A DNA stretch of 64,000 nucleotides from Locusta migratoria (Eukaryota > Arthropoda > Insecta > Orthoptera > Acrididae). Below are positions 43,657-54,559 of the stretch, one piece after another. The position numbers and the translations under genes were made by a program. The DNA is taken from assembly GCA_026315105.1 (NCBI GenBank), contig CM048750.1:168544549-168608548 (forward strand). The letters run 5' to 3'. Position 1 is the first letter of the stretch. Each line of letters begins with the position of its first letter. The notes under the pieces were generated by a model, which saw only the letters and a list, made by a program, of their open reading frames with translations, had not been told where the DNA came from and made no database searches.

Positions 43657-44755
43657 ATTTCATTATCGTATGGCGTCTATCTTCCTGGAGGAAAACTACG
43701 TTATTGATCCGAGATCAACACGGATTTAGAAAATATCGTTAATGCGAAACACAACTAGCTCTTTACTCACACGAACTGATGAGTGGTATCGACAAGGGTT
43801 CTCAAATTGATTCCGTATTTCTTGATTTCTAGAGGGCTTTTGATACCGTACCTCACAAATGGCTTTTAATCAAATTTCGCGGTTATGGTATATCGCCCCA
43901 AATTTGCGACTGCATAAGGGATTTCCTATCATAGAGGACACAGTTGGTAGTTATAGATGGTATGGCATCGACAAAAACAGAGTTGATATCGGGCATTCCA
44001 CAGGGTAGTGTCAACGGTCCTCTGCTGTTCCTTATTTACATAAATGATTTGGAAGAAAATATAAGTAGCTCCGTTAGGTTGTTTGCAGATGACGCCGTCA
44101 TTTGGCGTCTACTAAAATCATCTGAAGATCAAAACCAACTGGAGAACTATCTGAATTAGATATCAGTATGGTGTAAAAATTGGAAATTGACTCTAAATAA
44201 TGCGAAGTGTGAAGTCGTCCACGTGAGTACGAAAAGAAATCCGTTAAACTTTGTTTACAAGATAAATTAATCAAACGTGAAGGCCGTAAACTCCACAAAA
44301 TATCTAGGAATTACTATTACTTCACACTTAAACTGGAAAGAACACGTACATAATGTCGTGGGAAAGGCGAACGAGAGACTGCTTAAAACGCAGATGTAAC
44401 AGAACTACTAAAGAAACTGCATACACTACGCTTGTCCGTCCTGTTGGAGTATTGCTGCCCAGTGTGGGATCATTATCAGGTGTTTTTGAGGGAGGACATC
44501 GAAAAAGTTCAAAGAAGTGCAGCTCGTTTTCTACTGTCAAGATACAGTGGAGACAGAGTCACGGAAATGATACAGGACCTGGGATGGGAATCATTGCAAC
44601 AACGGCGCTTATCGTTGCGACGTGGTCTACTTACGAAACTTCAAACATTCTCCTCCTAATGCGAAAATATATTATTGAAGAGCCTTCTGCCAGACACTTA
44701 AATGTGATTTGCAGAGTATCCCATGTAGATGTAGATGGAGATGTAGACGTACGCT
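43657..44755 (+). mobile_element. Jockey/CR1-like retrotransposon, RT region
   Basis: In order: GFDTVP-type motif A (AFDTVPHKWLLIKFRGYGIS), GIPQGSVNGPLLFLIYINDL (motif B), RLFADDAVIW (motif C), NNAKCEVVHVSTKRNPLNF, LGITITSHLNWKEHV, then frameshifts to IEKVQRSAARFLLSRY and LGWESLQQRRLSLRRGLL. It ends with atttgcagagtatcccatgt and (GTAGAT)n at about 44755. It is 5'-truncated, missing endonuclease and fingers, with stops. It is the best reference copy in the window for this family. Confidence 0.88.
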
Positions 44756-44879
44756 CGCTTTAACAAGCGTTTTAAAGACTGAAACCCACATAACTCCTCC
44801 TCACCCTAGACTGTAGTTTTATTGCCGAATGCTTGAGAAATCCATTCACCTGTAGCTGTACCGGCACGTAACATCCGGT

Positions 44880-45135
44880 CGACTGGGGGAGTTAGCGTTG
44901 GCTTTGTTCGTTTGCTTAAAATCCCGGAGCCATTTGGGTGTGCCGAGAGGTTTGTTCCTGGCGCAATTCGCGCCCTGTGGGGCGGTGCCGGGGTTTTAGA
45001 GGCGATCTCAGCCCCCTGGGCATCTGCGGAGGCGGCCGCGCGCCACTTTGCTGATTGGGGCTGCTCGCTCCCTGCTGACGTAATGGGGCTCGCCTCCAGG
45101 TCGGCTCATTTCGCACCTCGTCTGCCCTCACCTTA
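44880..45135. other. CpG-rich island
   Basis: GC-rich block with gggagttagcg, gctgattggggctgc and gacgtaatggggctcg. ORFs on both strands are compositional. Bases 45136-45365 are unassigned. Confidence 0.4.
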
Positions 45136-45363
45136 ATGACAGGCTTTCACAGCGAACAGAAGACCAGGTATCAGTTGATCGGAGGAGTGCATTCGCAGCA
45201 GAGAACTCCAGCGTGGCTCATAGGATTCTTATTGGAAGCTTGAGTAAATGTAAAAGATGAGTCGGTTTTTCATTCCTACAAAACGTGTAAAAAGTGTTCA
45301 TCGCTTTTAAGACGTACATTCCCTGTTGGTAAGTGCGCCATTACAAGGGGATAATCCGTTTTA

Positions 45364-45365
<2 letters not shown>

Positions 45366-45440
<75 letters not shown>
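45366..45440. repeat. (TC)n(TA)n microsatellite
   Basis: About 40 bases of TC then about 35 of TA. Followed by gaatgtttgtctgtatgtcc and gcaatgaaactttgg, a style seen near Helitron or other DNA-transposon copies, but no ends were found. Bases 45441-45759 are otherwise unassigned. Confidence 0.95.
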
Positions 45441-45442
<2 letters not shown>

Positions 45443-45759
45443 AATGAATGTTTGTCTGTATGTCCTCTATGCGTTCATAAACCGTTCATTCGATCGCAAT
45501 GAAACTTTGGTGAACTGTTCACTGTACACCCACGAAGGTTCCTGACCCTGAACCAAAAGACCACTACAAATAGCTCAGGAGATATGACGTCATAAATAAT
45601 GAGAGTCCACCGCGAGAGAATAATGAGATTTATGCGTCAATTATTGGAAAATTGGAGTAGTTAGGGACCGGCAACAAAGTTTGCACGTTTATAGAACTTT
45701 TGTAACTGACCCCCGCCCACCCCCACCCCCAAACACACATAAAATGATGAAACGAAAAT

Positions 45760-45926
45760 AAGTTTGTTTGTAAATCTATCGGACCAAACTGCGTGGTCAT
45801 CAGTCCGTAGCTTACAATCTACTTAAACCTAGGTAAACAAACCTAAGGACAACACACACCTTCATTCCCCAGGGAGGGCTCGAACCTTCACGGCGAGCAA
45901 CCGCGCGCTCCGCAGCGAGACGAAAT
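45760..45926 (-). repeat. SINE family A2, head truncated
   Basis: Tail and middle are normal, but the head stops at cgcagcgag, losing the A box. The flanks aaacgaaaataag and gacgaaattaag resemble each other and may be the target duplication of a truncated insertion. Confidence 0.85.
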
Positions 45927-46097
45927 TAAGTCTACTGCTCACAACAGTTCCGCTGTAGATGCCGTAAAACTATCGCATCAGGCATGAAATTGTATCAAAA
46001 AAAGTTAGCATTACAGATTTCCATGTTACAATTTAGTTTTGTCTGCAAGTCACCCTTAATTCTCTTGCATCCAAAATTAAGCAATCTGTTTTCTTAA

Positions 46098-46455
46098 TCT
46101 CTATCTATATAAAAGCGAAAGGACACTCACTGACTAAACACGAAACCTCGAAAACTACTTCACTTATGAGGCTGAAATTTGGCATGAATGTAGATTATAG
46201 GTAGAAAACGTCAGCTAAGAAAGTATTTTGTGGTAGGTGCACGGCGGGGCATACTTCTCCTGCAGATTCACGACATCTGCAGTTTCATTCCGATCTTCAC
46301 GAAATTTCTCACTCTTGACTTTCAAAGCAAGAGGACGGTCACCGTCTACCTTACGTTTCATACGGTGAATGGGAGAGGGTACTTTGCAACATAAAAATGT
46401 ATCCCTAAATACGTTGGTCGCGCCATAACTTGCGAACGGCTGGACCGATTTCACA

Positions 46456-46489
<34 letters not shown>

Positions 46490-46965
46490 CGTTATTCTCA
46501 GAACATGGGTTGTATGAAATCAAACTGGCATATGTGAGAAAAACTAATTGCGTTTTTCAAAGTGAGCCTGTGTTTCTATTGCATAGAAATCTATAGTTTT
46601 CTTCCGATATTAATGAAATTTCCCACACACTACCTTAAAAACAAGAGGAATGTCACTGTCTATATTAAATTTCGTTCGGTGCATGGTGGAGGGTACTTAA
46701 CTTACAGAATTTTACAAAATGTTTAGTTTTGTTCCAATCTTTATGAATTTTTGCACACATAACGTTTAAACCAAAAGGAAGATCAGTGGGTACATAGATA
46801 TTAGTATGGTAGAGGGTACCTTGCAGAAAAGTTTGGCGAATAAGGGAAAGGTGGAAACGAACAGAGAGATGGGACAGAAAGAGGTAGATGCAAATAGAGG
46901 GGGGAAGGTAGACTACGAGACTGTAGAATAAATAAATACCCGGGCAAAGCCGGGTTTACAGCTAG
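46098..46965 (+). mobile_element. Helitron, non-autonomous, 868 bp
   Basis: The 5' end TCTCTATCTATATAAAAGCG is preceded by A. The 3' end has a 6-bp stem acccgg/ccgggt (46938-46955), then ttacag and CTAG at 46962-46965, followed by T. This is the canonical insertion between A and T without target duplication. Inside are three related modules (near 46275, 46600 and 46735) with gaaatttc or similar and ggagggtac-type strings, and a T-run at 46460-46489. No Rep or helicase coding remains. Confidence 0.85.
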
Positions 46966-48075
46966 TCATTAGATAAATACGATAACACGAAACTGAGGGT
47001 ACAGATTTTTAATATTAATCACACAACAAGGCTAATGAAACGTACATAATTCGAAATGTGGTTTGTCTTACATGTTGCGAATATAAACATTATGTGTGCA
47101 CGTACCCGTTAAGAGTGGCAGAAAGAAAAAGAAATTTTAGGATGATACTCCAAATTCTCCATAGGTTTTTCCACTATATTATAACCACCTGTAGGTGGCA
47201 TATTAGTACAGGTAGAATTGTCTCAGTCAGTTAGTGCTTGTAGTTCCAATCTTATGGTCTTGTTTTCGATTCCCACTGACCATTTCTTAAAATTCTTCAT
47301 AATGTTCAATTATTAACTTTTAAATATAGTTTTTAAATATAATTAAACAATTCAGTCTAAGAACGCAGTATTAGTATTTTTAGATTCATTACAATAACTT
47401 CAATTAATGTGTTTAAAGAACAATTGTTTCAAATAATTTCAAGTGTCTCCGTTGTTTTTCCATAAGAACGTAGTTTTATTGAAAAATGGTAACCCAACAT
47501 GGTTTTTCTAATAGTGAAGTGAGTGTTGGAAACATCCCAAAAAAACATCCCAAGTACAAATTTGAAAGAAGACGTAACCCTGGAGCGGGTGTGCAGGGGT
47601 ACTGAGTACCCCATAGGCCATAGGGGAATTTCGTAGTGCAGTAAAGGAACTGAAATTTACGATATAAGGTGATGTATTGCGTACCTCACGTGCCTTCTCG
47701 TGAAAGGAAACAAAATTAAAAATTTAAATAATCGACGTGCCCGCTCAAGCATAAAAGAGTCATCACCAAGGCTCTGCATTACGCTTTTTTAATTTATAAA
47801 GACCAAGGAATTATCATTGATAATGCTGCGCTCATGTGCCCTATATATGAATGAAAATTCCTCACTGCACTTTCTTTCACCTGTTCTCATAGCATTCACA
47901 TAAAACCAATGAATTTGCAGTGCTCAATAAATTTCAATTACATTAATTTTTTTTCATGACATTGCAAACACAACTGGTCGAATTTCGACCACAGGCAATA
48001 CTAGTTCTATGTAATACTGAAATGTGATAGATATCTTGAAGTGATATTTTAATAATATGTGAATGATAAGCAACA
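46966..48075. other. unassigned stretch
   Basis: AT-rich, no domain-bearing ORF and no clear repeat ends. A doubled atagtttttaaatataatt string near 47320. Confidence 0.35.
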
Positions 48076-48079
48076 ATCA

Positions 48080-49555
48080 GTCGAAAATATATATTTGTTA
48101 TAGCATATCTAGATTTCGGTCGCTGTGAGACCATTCTCATTGCTTTCATTGTGTGAAGATCCTTTCACTTAAATTGGAATTCTATGGTGTCATGGGAATT
48201 GCTGTAAATTGTTTCAAGTCGTACCTCCGTAAAAGGAAAGAAAGGGTGTCAGTGCAAGGGAGTAGTGAATCAAGCCATTAGTCATCTTCAGATTTGGAAG
48301 AAATTACATGTGCTATCCCACATGGATCCATTGGTTTTTCTTGTGCACATTAATGACCTCTCATCAGTTACACTGCCAGGAGCAGAGTTCGTTTTGTTTT
48401 CAGATGATACAAGTATTACAATAAATAGAATGTTGAGCATAGTTCTAGAAATGTCTGTTACTGCTATTTTCATGAATAATAATAAATGGTTTAAAACCAT
48501 CTCATTCACATTATACTTTGAAAAGAGTCACTACATACGGTTCAGAAAATGTAAGAGACTTCCATCCAGCGAATGCATAAAGTATGAAGAAGTGCAGATA
48601 AGACAGGTCGACAGTATTACATTCCTGGGATTACAGCTTGATAATAAATTCAGTTGGGAGGTGCACACTACAGAACTGCAGAAACGATTTAACAAATCTT
48701 TATTTGCAATATGAGTGGTATCAGACATAGGAGATATAAAAATAAAAAAAGCTTGCATACTTTGCTTACTTTTACTCCATAATGTCACATGGTATAATAT
48801 TTTGGGGTAATGCTTCAAGTCAATCAAAAGTTTTCAGAGTCGAAAAGCGTGTAATATGTATTATTTGTGGAGTAAATTCACGGACATCCTGTAAAAGCCT
48901 CTTGAAAAAACTGGTTATATTAACTACTGCTCTGAGTATTTTTTTCCTTAATGAAATTTGTCATGAATCATATATCCCTTTTCCCAACGAACAGCTCAGT
49001 TCATACATTCAATTCTAGGAACAAAAATTGATTTACACAATGACTTAAAAGCCCTTACTTTAGGTCAAAATGAGGTCCAATTCTTAGGAACACATATTTT
49101 CAATAATTTACCAACAACCATAAAAAATTAGCCACAAATACAGATCAGTTTAAGAGTAGCCTAAAATACTTTTTCGTGGCAAACTCCTACTCCACTAACG
49201 AATTTTAAAATAGAACCAAATTATGTATGTATCTGTATTAATCATGATAGTACTATTATATTATCAGCATGTAAAACATGTGTCTGTATTAGTATTTCTC
49301 TATTATCAGCGTGAATAAAACAATTTGACATGTCCCACATCCACGACGATCTCCTCAACACGGAACTCTGGAACGAACAGCTAATCGAACCTAATTCAAT
49401 CTAAACCTGTGCTTTAAATGATTTTCGATCTTCATGTTGAAGGTTACTTTCACACCATAAACATTTTATTTGTTTTAAAGCACGGATTTAAAGCATTGAG
49501 AATGGTAGCACAGTGACCGAAATCTAGATATGCAGTAACAAATATTTGCAATTAA
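48080..49555. repeat. inverted repeat pair around a CR1 fragment
   Basis: 48080-48150 (atatctagatttcggtcgct, gagaccattctcattgctt) is the inverse of 49489-49550 (gcattgagaatggtagcaca, gaccgaaatctagatatg). The arrangement parallels the foldback repeat at 32399-33371. The insert is the CR1 fragment. Confidence 0.75.
48187..49400 (+). mobile_element. CR1-like retrotransposon, degraded
   Basis: Encodes INDLSSVTLPGAEFVLFSDD (motif C with DD), NNNKWFKTISFTLYFEKSHY, SITFLGLQLDNKFSWEVHT, SHGIIFWGNASSQSKVFRVE and RVICIICGVNSRTSC in two main frames. Same family as 24929-25912 but older. The palm Asp pair survives here as SDD. 3' end near 49400 with gacatgtcccacatcc. Confidence 0.8.
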
Positions 49556-49689
49556 TTGCAGCTCATCATTTACATATTACAACACAGTCGTTCAGCACGG
49601 GGATCCATTATCGATTCAAACTTGTAAACATATTCTCCAATCAGCATTAATTCTTCGTTTATTTCACGTATCAAATTGTTATATTTTAA

Positions 49690-50195
49690 TTTTCAAAATA
49701 TTTTTATTTATGAAATCTCCTTTTGACAACTCGAAATTTAAATGATAATCTGACACGAAAACTGAATAAATTGAAGGGGAAACGATTATCAACAACTTTG
49801 CTCTCTCTCTCTCTTTTTTTCCTCGCATCGTTTCAGACCTATTTGACAAAATTTGAGAATTTCTGTCTGAAATGTGTTCCCACATTTTAGATCGCGCCGT
49901 TCAGCCGATCGGCACCAAAATTTACGGACGTAGTTGTTGCCCTCCAACTACCTGAAATTCCCTTTTCAAATGTTTCGGTCAAAATTAGCTCAGTAATACT
50001 AAAAATATCCCGTTTATGATGGCCTTTTGACAGCAGGAAATTTAATTGCAAAGAACGCCGTAACCGTTCATCTGAGACGATAATTGGAATAAACATGTTG
50101 CTTTCGGAGAAAATTCTCTAGAACTTTGCTCTGTTGTCTTATTTTCATAACTGACACCGTTTCAGAGATATTTGTAGAAATAACGGTGATTTTAC
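49690..50195. repeat. diverged direct repeat, period 304 bp
   Basis: ccttttgaca occurs at 49719 and 50023. Both are followed in the same order by gaaattta, a tctga-type string, aactttgctct and gtttcaga..tatttg. Similarity is patchy. No coding signal. Confidence 0.5.
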
Positions 50196-51022
50196 ACTGT
50201 TACTTGATTTTACGTTAACCAGTACAGGCAAAGAAAGTAAACCCGTTAAAGACGACAATTCACCACGCCAAAACAGGTGATAATATTTTAACGGAAAAAA
50301 GATAATGAAAATATGGAAGAGATATTAAAATAATAGTATAAAGAGGTGAAAATTCAAAAGAAGGCTATGTTTGTCAAATAATTTTGGCTGCTTGTTAAAA
50401 TACGGTTAGAGGGAATATTACGTGATGAGTGCATAATATTATCATAATGGTAAAGTAGTAATCATATCATCCATAATTTTATATTGTTTATATTATTTTT
50501 TTCAAAAATATTTGCAAAAAATCATAAAATTGCAGGCAAACGTTGAGCCGTAAAACACACCAGTACGATTTTTTAAGTCGTTCAATTGCACACTAAGCCT
50601 AGGAGTTATCGAAGTTCAATTATGCAGAACCGCAGTGAGTAAACTTTTTAGAAAGGTCGTGTACGGTCTGTTAAAGTTTTCAACGACCTTATGAGCAGGT
50701 ATAAAATACACATCTCTCTCATTTTGGCCTGGACTACAACAAATTTGAAGTGTATGGGAATCGACGGGTGGCACTTGGGTGTTATTAGACTGTATTACTG
50801 CATTTGGATTTAGAAAAAAGAAGTGTTTTTATAAACAACTCACGTGAATTACATCGGAAATCTATCTAATAAGGAAACAACATCGGTATCGGATTTTAAC
50901 ATTTCTTTATATTTATGGTACGTAAAGGTAAGTTCTTAAAAAACAATCAGCCAAAGCTATTCGACGGAAATCTCAAAAATGCTCGTGTAAATCGACTTTA
51001 AAGTTTTGCATGTACACGTAAG
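50196..51022. other. unassigned AT-rich stretch
   Basis: No ORF of note, no repeat end recognised. Confidence 0.35.
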
Positions 51023-51116
51023 TACCTGTAATTAAAACAGTTGCAGCATCTGTCGGTAGCTCAGTTGGTCGTGCTGTGGTCTCACAACTATACTGACAGT
51101 GGTTCGAATCTCACTA

Positions 51117-51161
<45 letters not shown>

Positions 51162-52268
51162 AGTTTTCTAATTCAGTTATATAAAACATTTTGGGATCCT
51201 TATTTCGCGTGTTGTATCAGTTTCTGTTTTGTGTGTGTAGTCGAGCTGAGCACCTTTTCGTCACCTAAAATGATGGTTGAGTAGGTTTGTTGTTTCGAAA
51301 GCCATTCGTAGCTATGGAGATGACTTTCCAAAAATAGCGTCGTAGCTCTTCACAGACTAAACAATCAAAGACTACCGTCATCAATAATACTAAAGCCAAT
51401 ACTGCAACAAAACGTAACTTATGTTTTTTTATTGAAACCATCATTATTAAAATCCTTTCATAAAATATAGAAAATTACGAATAAACAAAAATAAGTGCAA
51501 CTTTAGTAAAAATTATCACCTTATATATTAAAAGAATCTACGAAAACTAAAGTCAGTCGGCTACAGCAAACTACCCGGCCGATTTCCTTCATTTTTGTTT
51601 TGAACGAAAGGTACTCATCCACAGATATGTCATGTACTATCAGGATTTACATAACTGTGGCCTTCCTGTTTTTATACTCAAACATGATTTCTTTCTGTAT
51701 ATTTGTTATGGGGATGTTCTTGCTGTAAACTAAAGTCAGTGGATTAGGCCGCTCTAAACGTCCGATTTCCGACATTTTTGGTTTAAATGAAATGTATTCA
51801 TTCGCAGATGTGTCATCAAGTATCAGAATTAACTCAAGTCTTTCCATCCTTTATTTTTATTCGAACGCGGTATCCTTTTGTCCTTGCATAATAGTTTAAT
51901 CGGTTTGTTTTACGATATCTTCGGTTCTAATTAAGGTACGCAGTTCTTTTTGACGTAACAACATTCACCGGATTAAGCTCTTGAATTTGTGCTTTTAATT
52001 ACTTGTATTGATTGATTCTGAAGAAAGCTATGCTAAAAATTCAACTTTACTTCCATTTTTCCCAACTTTTTTGTCATTCCACTAAATGGTGCGAAGTATT
52101 CGCACGGGTCCTATAGTTAGATATTAAACTTGTGTAAGTATTCGATCGCAACGAAGGAAAAAAAAATTGGCGTTGCAGTATTCGAACCACCGTTCCTATG
52201 GTTGTAAGGCTACAATGCTACCACCTGAGCTACGCTAACAGATGCTGCATCTGATTTAATTATTGGTA
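51023..52268. mobile_element. element with tRNA-like inverted ends
   Basis: Left arm: tgcagcatctgt, then ggtagctcagttgg (A-box-like) and gtggttcgaatct (B-box-like) at 51043-51115. Right arm, on the minus strand from 52265: tgcagcatctgt, gtagctcaggtgg and gtggttcgaatac. Both include a shared outer aattaaa. The interior has a 183-bp diverged tandem duplication (actaaagtcag at 51546 and 51729) and AT-rich sequence without coding. It may be two SINE heads in inverted orientation or one composite element. Confidence 0.65.
51119..51158. repeat. (TA)n microsatellite
   Basis: Directly follows the left tRNA-like arm of the 51023-52268 element. Confidence 0.95.
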
Positions 52269-52375
52269 GTTACGTTTACCTGTAAAATTACGAAGTGGAT
52301 TTTCTCGAGAAGTTTTGAGAGTTGCGTCGAATCGCTTTGGATGATTGTTATTTGGGTTCTGAACTTCACGTACTA

Positions 52376-53951
52376 CAGGGTGGCGCAGGAAAACGGGAAA
52401 TTTCGAAATAACGTCATTTCCATGAATAAATTCACAAAACTAGTAATTTATAAACGAAAGTGAATGTGTTCATGATGCCATTATTCATTATGTCTTTACA
52501 ATCAAAATGTCCAAAAGTGTCTCTTTACTTTTTAAAGATGACATCGAAAAGATGTGCTCCCATTCGGCGTTCACACTCTAACAGCCTGTTATGAAAACTC
52601 TGGAATGCGCGGTGTAGCAAATCTTGGGGAATAGCAGTGATTTCGTTTTCAATGTTCTTCAGTTCATGGATTGTTGCAGGACGTGTACGGTACACCTTGC
52701 CTTTAATATATCCCCACAGGAAGAAGTCGCACACGTTAAGATCAGGGGATCTCGCAGGCCATGCAATGTCACCGTTACGTGAAATAACGCGTCTTCTAAA
52801 CAATTGACGAACTGCTGTCATCGATTGTCGAGCAGTGTGTGACGTGGCTCCGTCCTGCTGAAGCCACATGTTTTCGAAGTTAAGATTAAGCGCGTACAGT
52901 CTCGGTGTAAAGAATGTTTGAAGCATTTCAAAATATCGTGCAGATGTTACTGTCACTGCACTACTATCCTCGCGTTCAAAAAAATAAGGGCCGATAACAC
53001 CATGACATGATACAGCGCACCATATTGTGACCTTGGCGCTATGTGGTGGTCGCTGTTGCAACTCACAAGGATTGTCTTGGGCCCAATAATGAAAATTCCG
53101 TTTGTTCACGAATCCGTTCAGGTGGAAATGGGCTTCATCTGATATCCATAAGTTATCAAGGAAATTCGCGTCCTCGTGATTTTAGCCAATATCTGGCTAC
53201 TAAACTCCATACGTGACGCTGGGTCTCGTTCATGTAAGTGTTGCACAATCTGCAACTTATAGGGATGGAAGTCTAATACGTGCAGTATTCTTTGTAAGCT
53301 TCGTCGCCTAATCCCTAGAGAAGATGCATGCTGTCGAACGGAGCGGCGAGGACTTCTATCGATTGCAGCTCTAGCAGCTGCAATGTTCTCTGGGGTACGT
53401 ACCGTTGGAATGCCACCTGCACCTGGAGGTTTCTTTTTCAAGGCAGTTCCTGTTTCTTCAAAATTACGCACCCACGTTGTAATCGCATGCGTAGATGGGA
53501 CGCCGGCCGCGGTGGCCGAGGAGACTGAGGCGCTCCAGTCACGGTCTGCTCGGCCACTACGGTCGGGGGTTCGAATCCCCCCTCGGGCATGGATATTTGT
53601 GCCGTCCTAGTTCGTAAGTAGTTCATAAGTAGTTTGTAAGTGTAGGGACTGATGACCCCATAGTTAAGTCCCATAAGCTGTACAAACATTTGAACATTTT
53701 TGAGCAGATGGGACATGTCCATGGCGTCCAAGCTGGTAATGCTGTCGAAATGTTCTCTGCGCGGCAGTCGCACTATCACCATTTTTGTAAAACGCTCTCA
53801 CAGCTACTGCACGTTCCGCACCAGTCCAATTCTCAATGATTACTAAATGGCAATGCGATCACCTCAATTGTGCAAAGTTTCGAACATCTGCCGGCGCTAC
53901 AGTGCTGCCAACTGTAACGTTCAAACTTTCTCGTTCCCCTACGCCACCCTA
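52376..53951 (-). mobile_element. DD41D mariner-like transposon, nearly complete, split by a SINE
   Basis: Ends CAGGGTGGCGCAGGAAAAC and, inverse, TAGGGTGGCGTAGGGGAAC, each next to TA. The minus strand, reassembled in description only, has an N-terminal 'WTGAERAVAV..fYKNG' type segment (DUF4817-like) near 53800, HTH blocks (RPTVRTPENIAAARA-like, SLGIRRRSLQRIL), a frameshift near 53155, then HFHLNGF, WLQQDGATSHTARQ (second Asp) and WPARSPDLNVCDFFLWG (third Asp, 41 residues later), ending LFDVIFKK. The frameshift and the SINE insertion inactivate it. Confidence 0.9.
53502..53705 (+). repeat. SINE family A1 inside the DD41D transposase
   Basis: Perfect 9-bp duplication agatgggac (53493-53501 and 53706-53714). 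Best-preserved A1 copy: head gccggccgcggtggccgagg, box B gggttcgaatcccc, tail gggactgatgaccccatag. It splits the region encoding the transposase N-terminus. Confidence 0.97.
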
Positions 53952-53989
53952 TACAAATACAAAAATTAAAAATCCGTTAGCCATGTGGT

Positions 53990-54400
53990 CTCCTTGTAAG
54001 TAGCACTCATTAGAGTAGGTACGGACACTTTGATGGAACTCCCCTACCTCGGGCCACAGACAGACGTCTGGTGGCAGCTCGCCGCTAACGAGGAGGGGCG
54101 CTGACAGCTGACAGTCGCTGCAACCCGACGCCCGCTGCGTCACGCCGGTAACGACAAAGACGTCGACTGGCCCGCTAAGCCGGCCTAATGACGGCGCGAG
54201 GGGGCTTACTGGGCGCCCGAGATAAAGCCAGGGGGAGGGGGAGGGGGTGGCGGGCAGAGGGTGCAGGGTGCAGGGATTTGGCCGCACCCCAGCACCGATT
54301 GAAATACGCAGCGGCGGCGCTCTGCGTGCAGCCCTCCCCACAACGGGCCCCGGGCCGGACAAAAGGCCGCTGCTGCCGTCGCGGGGATTGCCTGTTGATT
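53990..54400. other. CpG-rich island
   Basis: GC-rich, with ccgctaagccggcctaatga near 54171 and a (GGGGGA)n-like stretch near 54230. ORFs on both strands are compositional. Bases 54401-54559 have no feature. Confidence 0.4.
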
Positions 54401-54559
54401 GTAAACGTAAATAATCCAGGTAAACGCCCCGAAAGAAGCCATATCGTTTGTGTAAGTCATCAGCGAGCAGTCAGTGTACTTCCATCATAGCGTCCCGAGA
54501 ACTGGGAGGAACCATCATGACTTTAACAGATTTTACGTATATGTTAAACAGAAGATACT

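Noticed and set aside
51052..51122. Functional tRNA gene
   Set aside because: A- and B-box-like strings are present, but the anticodon stem does not leave a 7-base loop and the D stem is imperfect.
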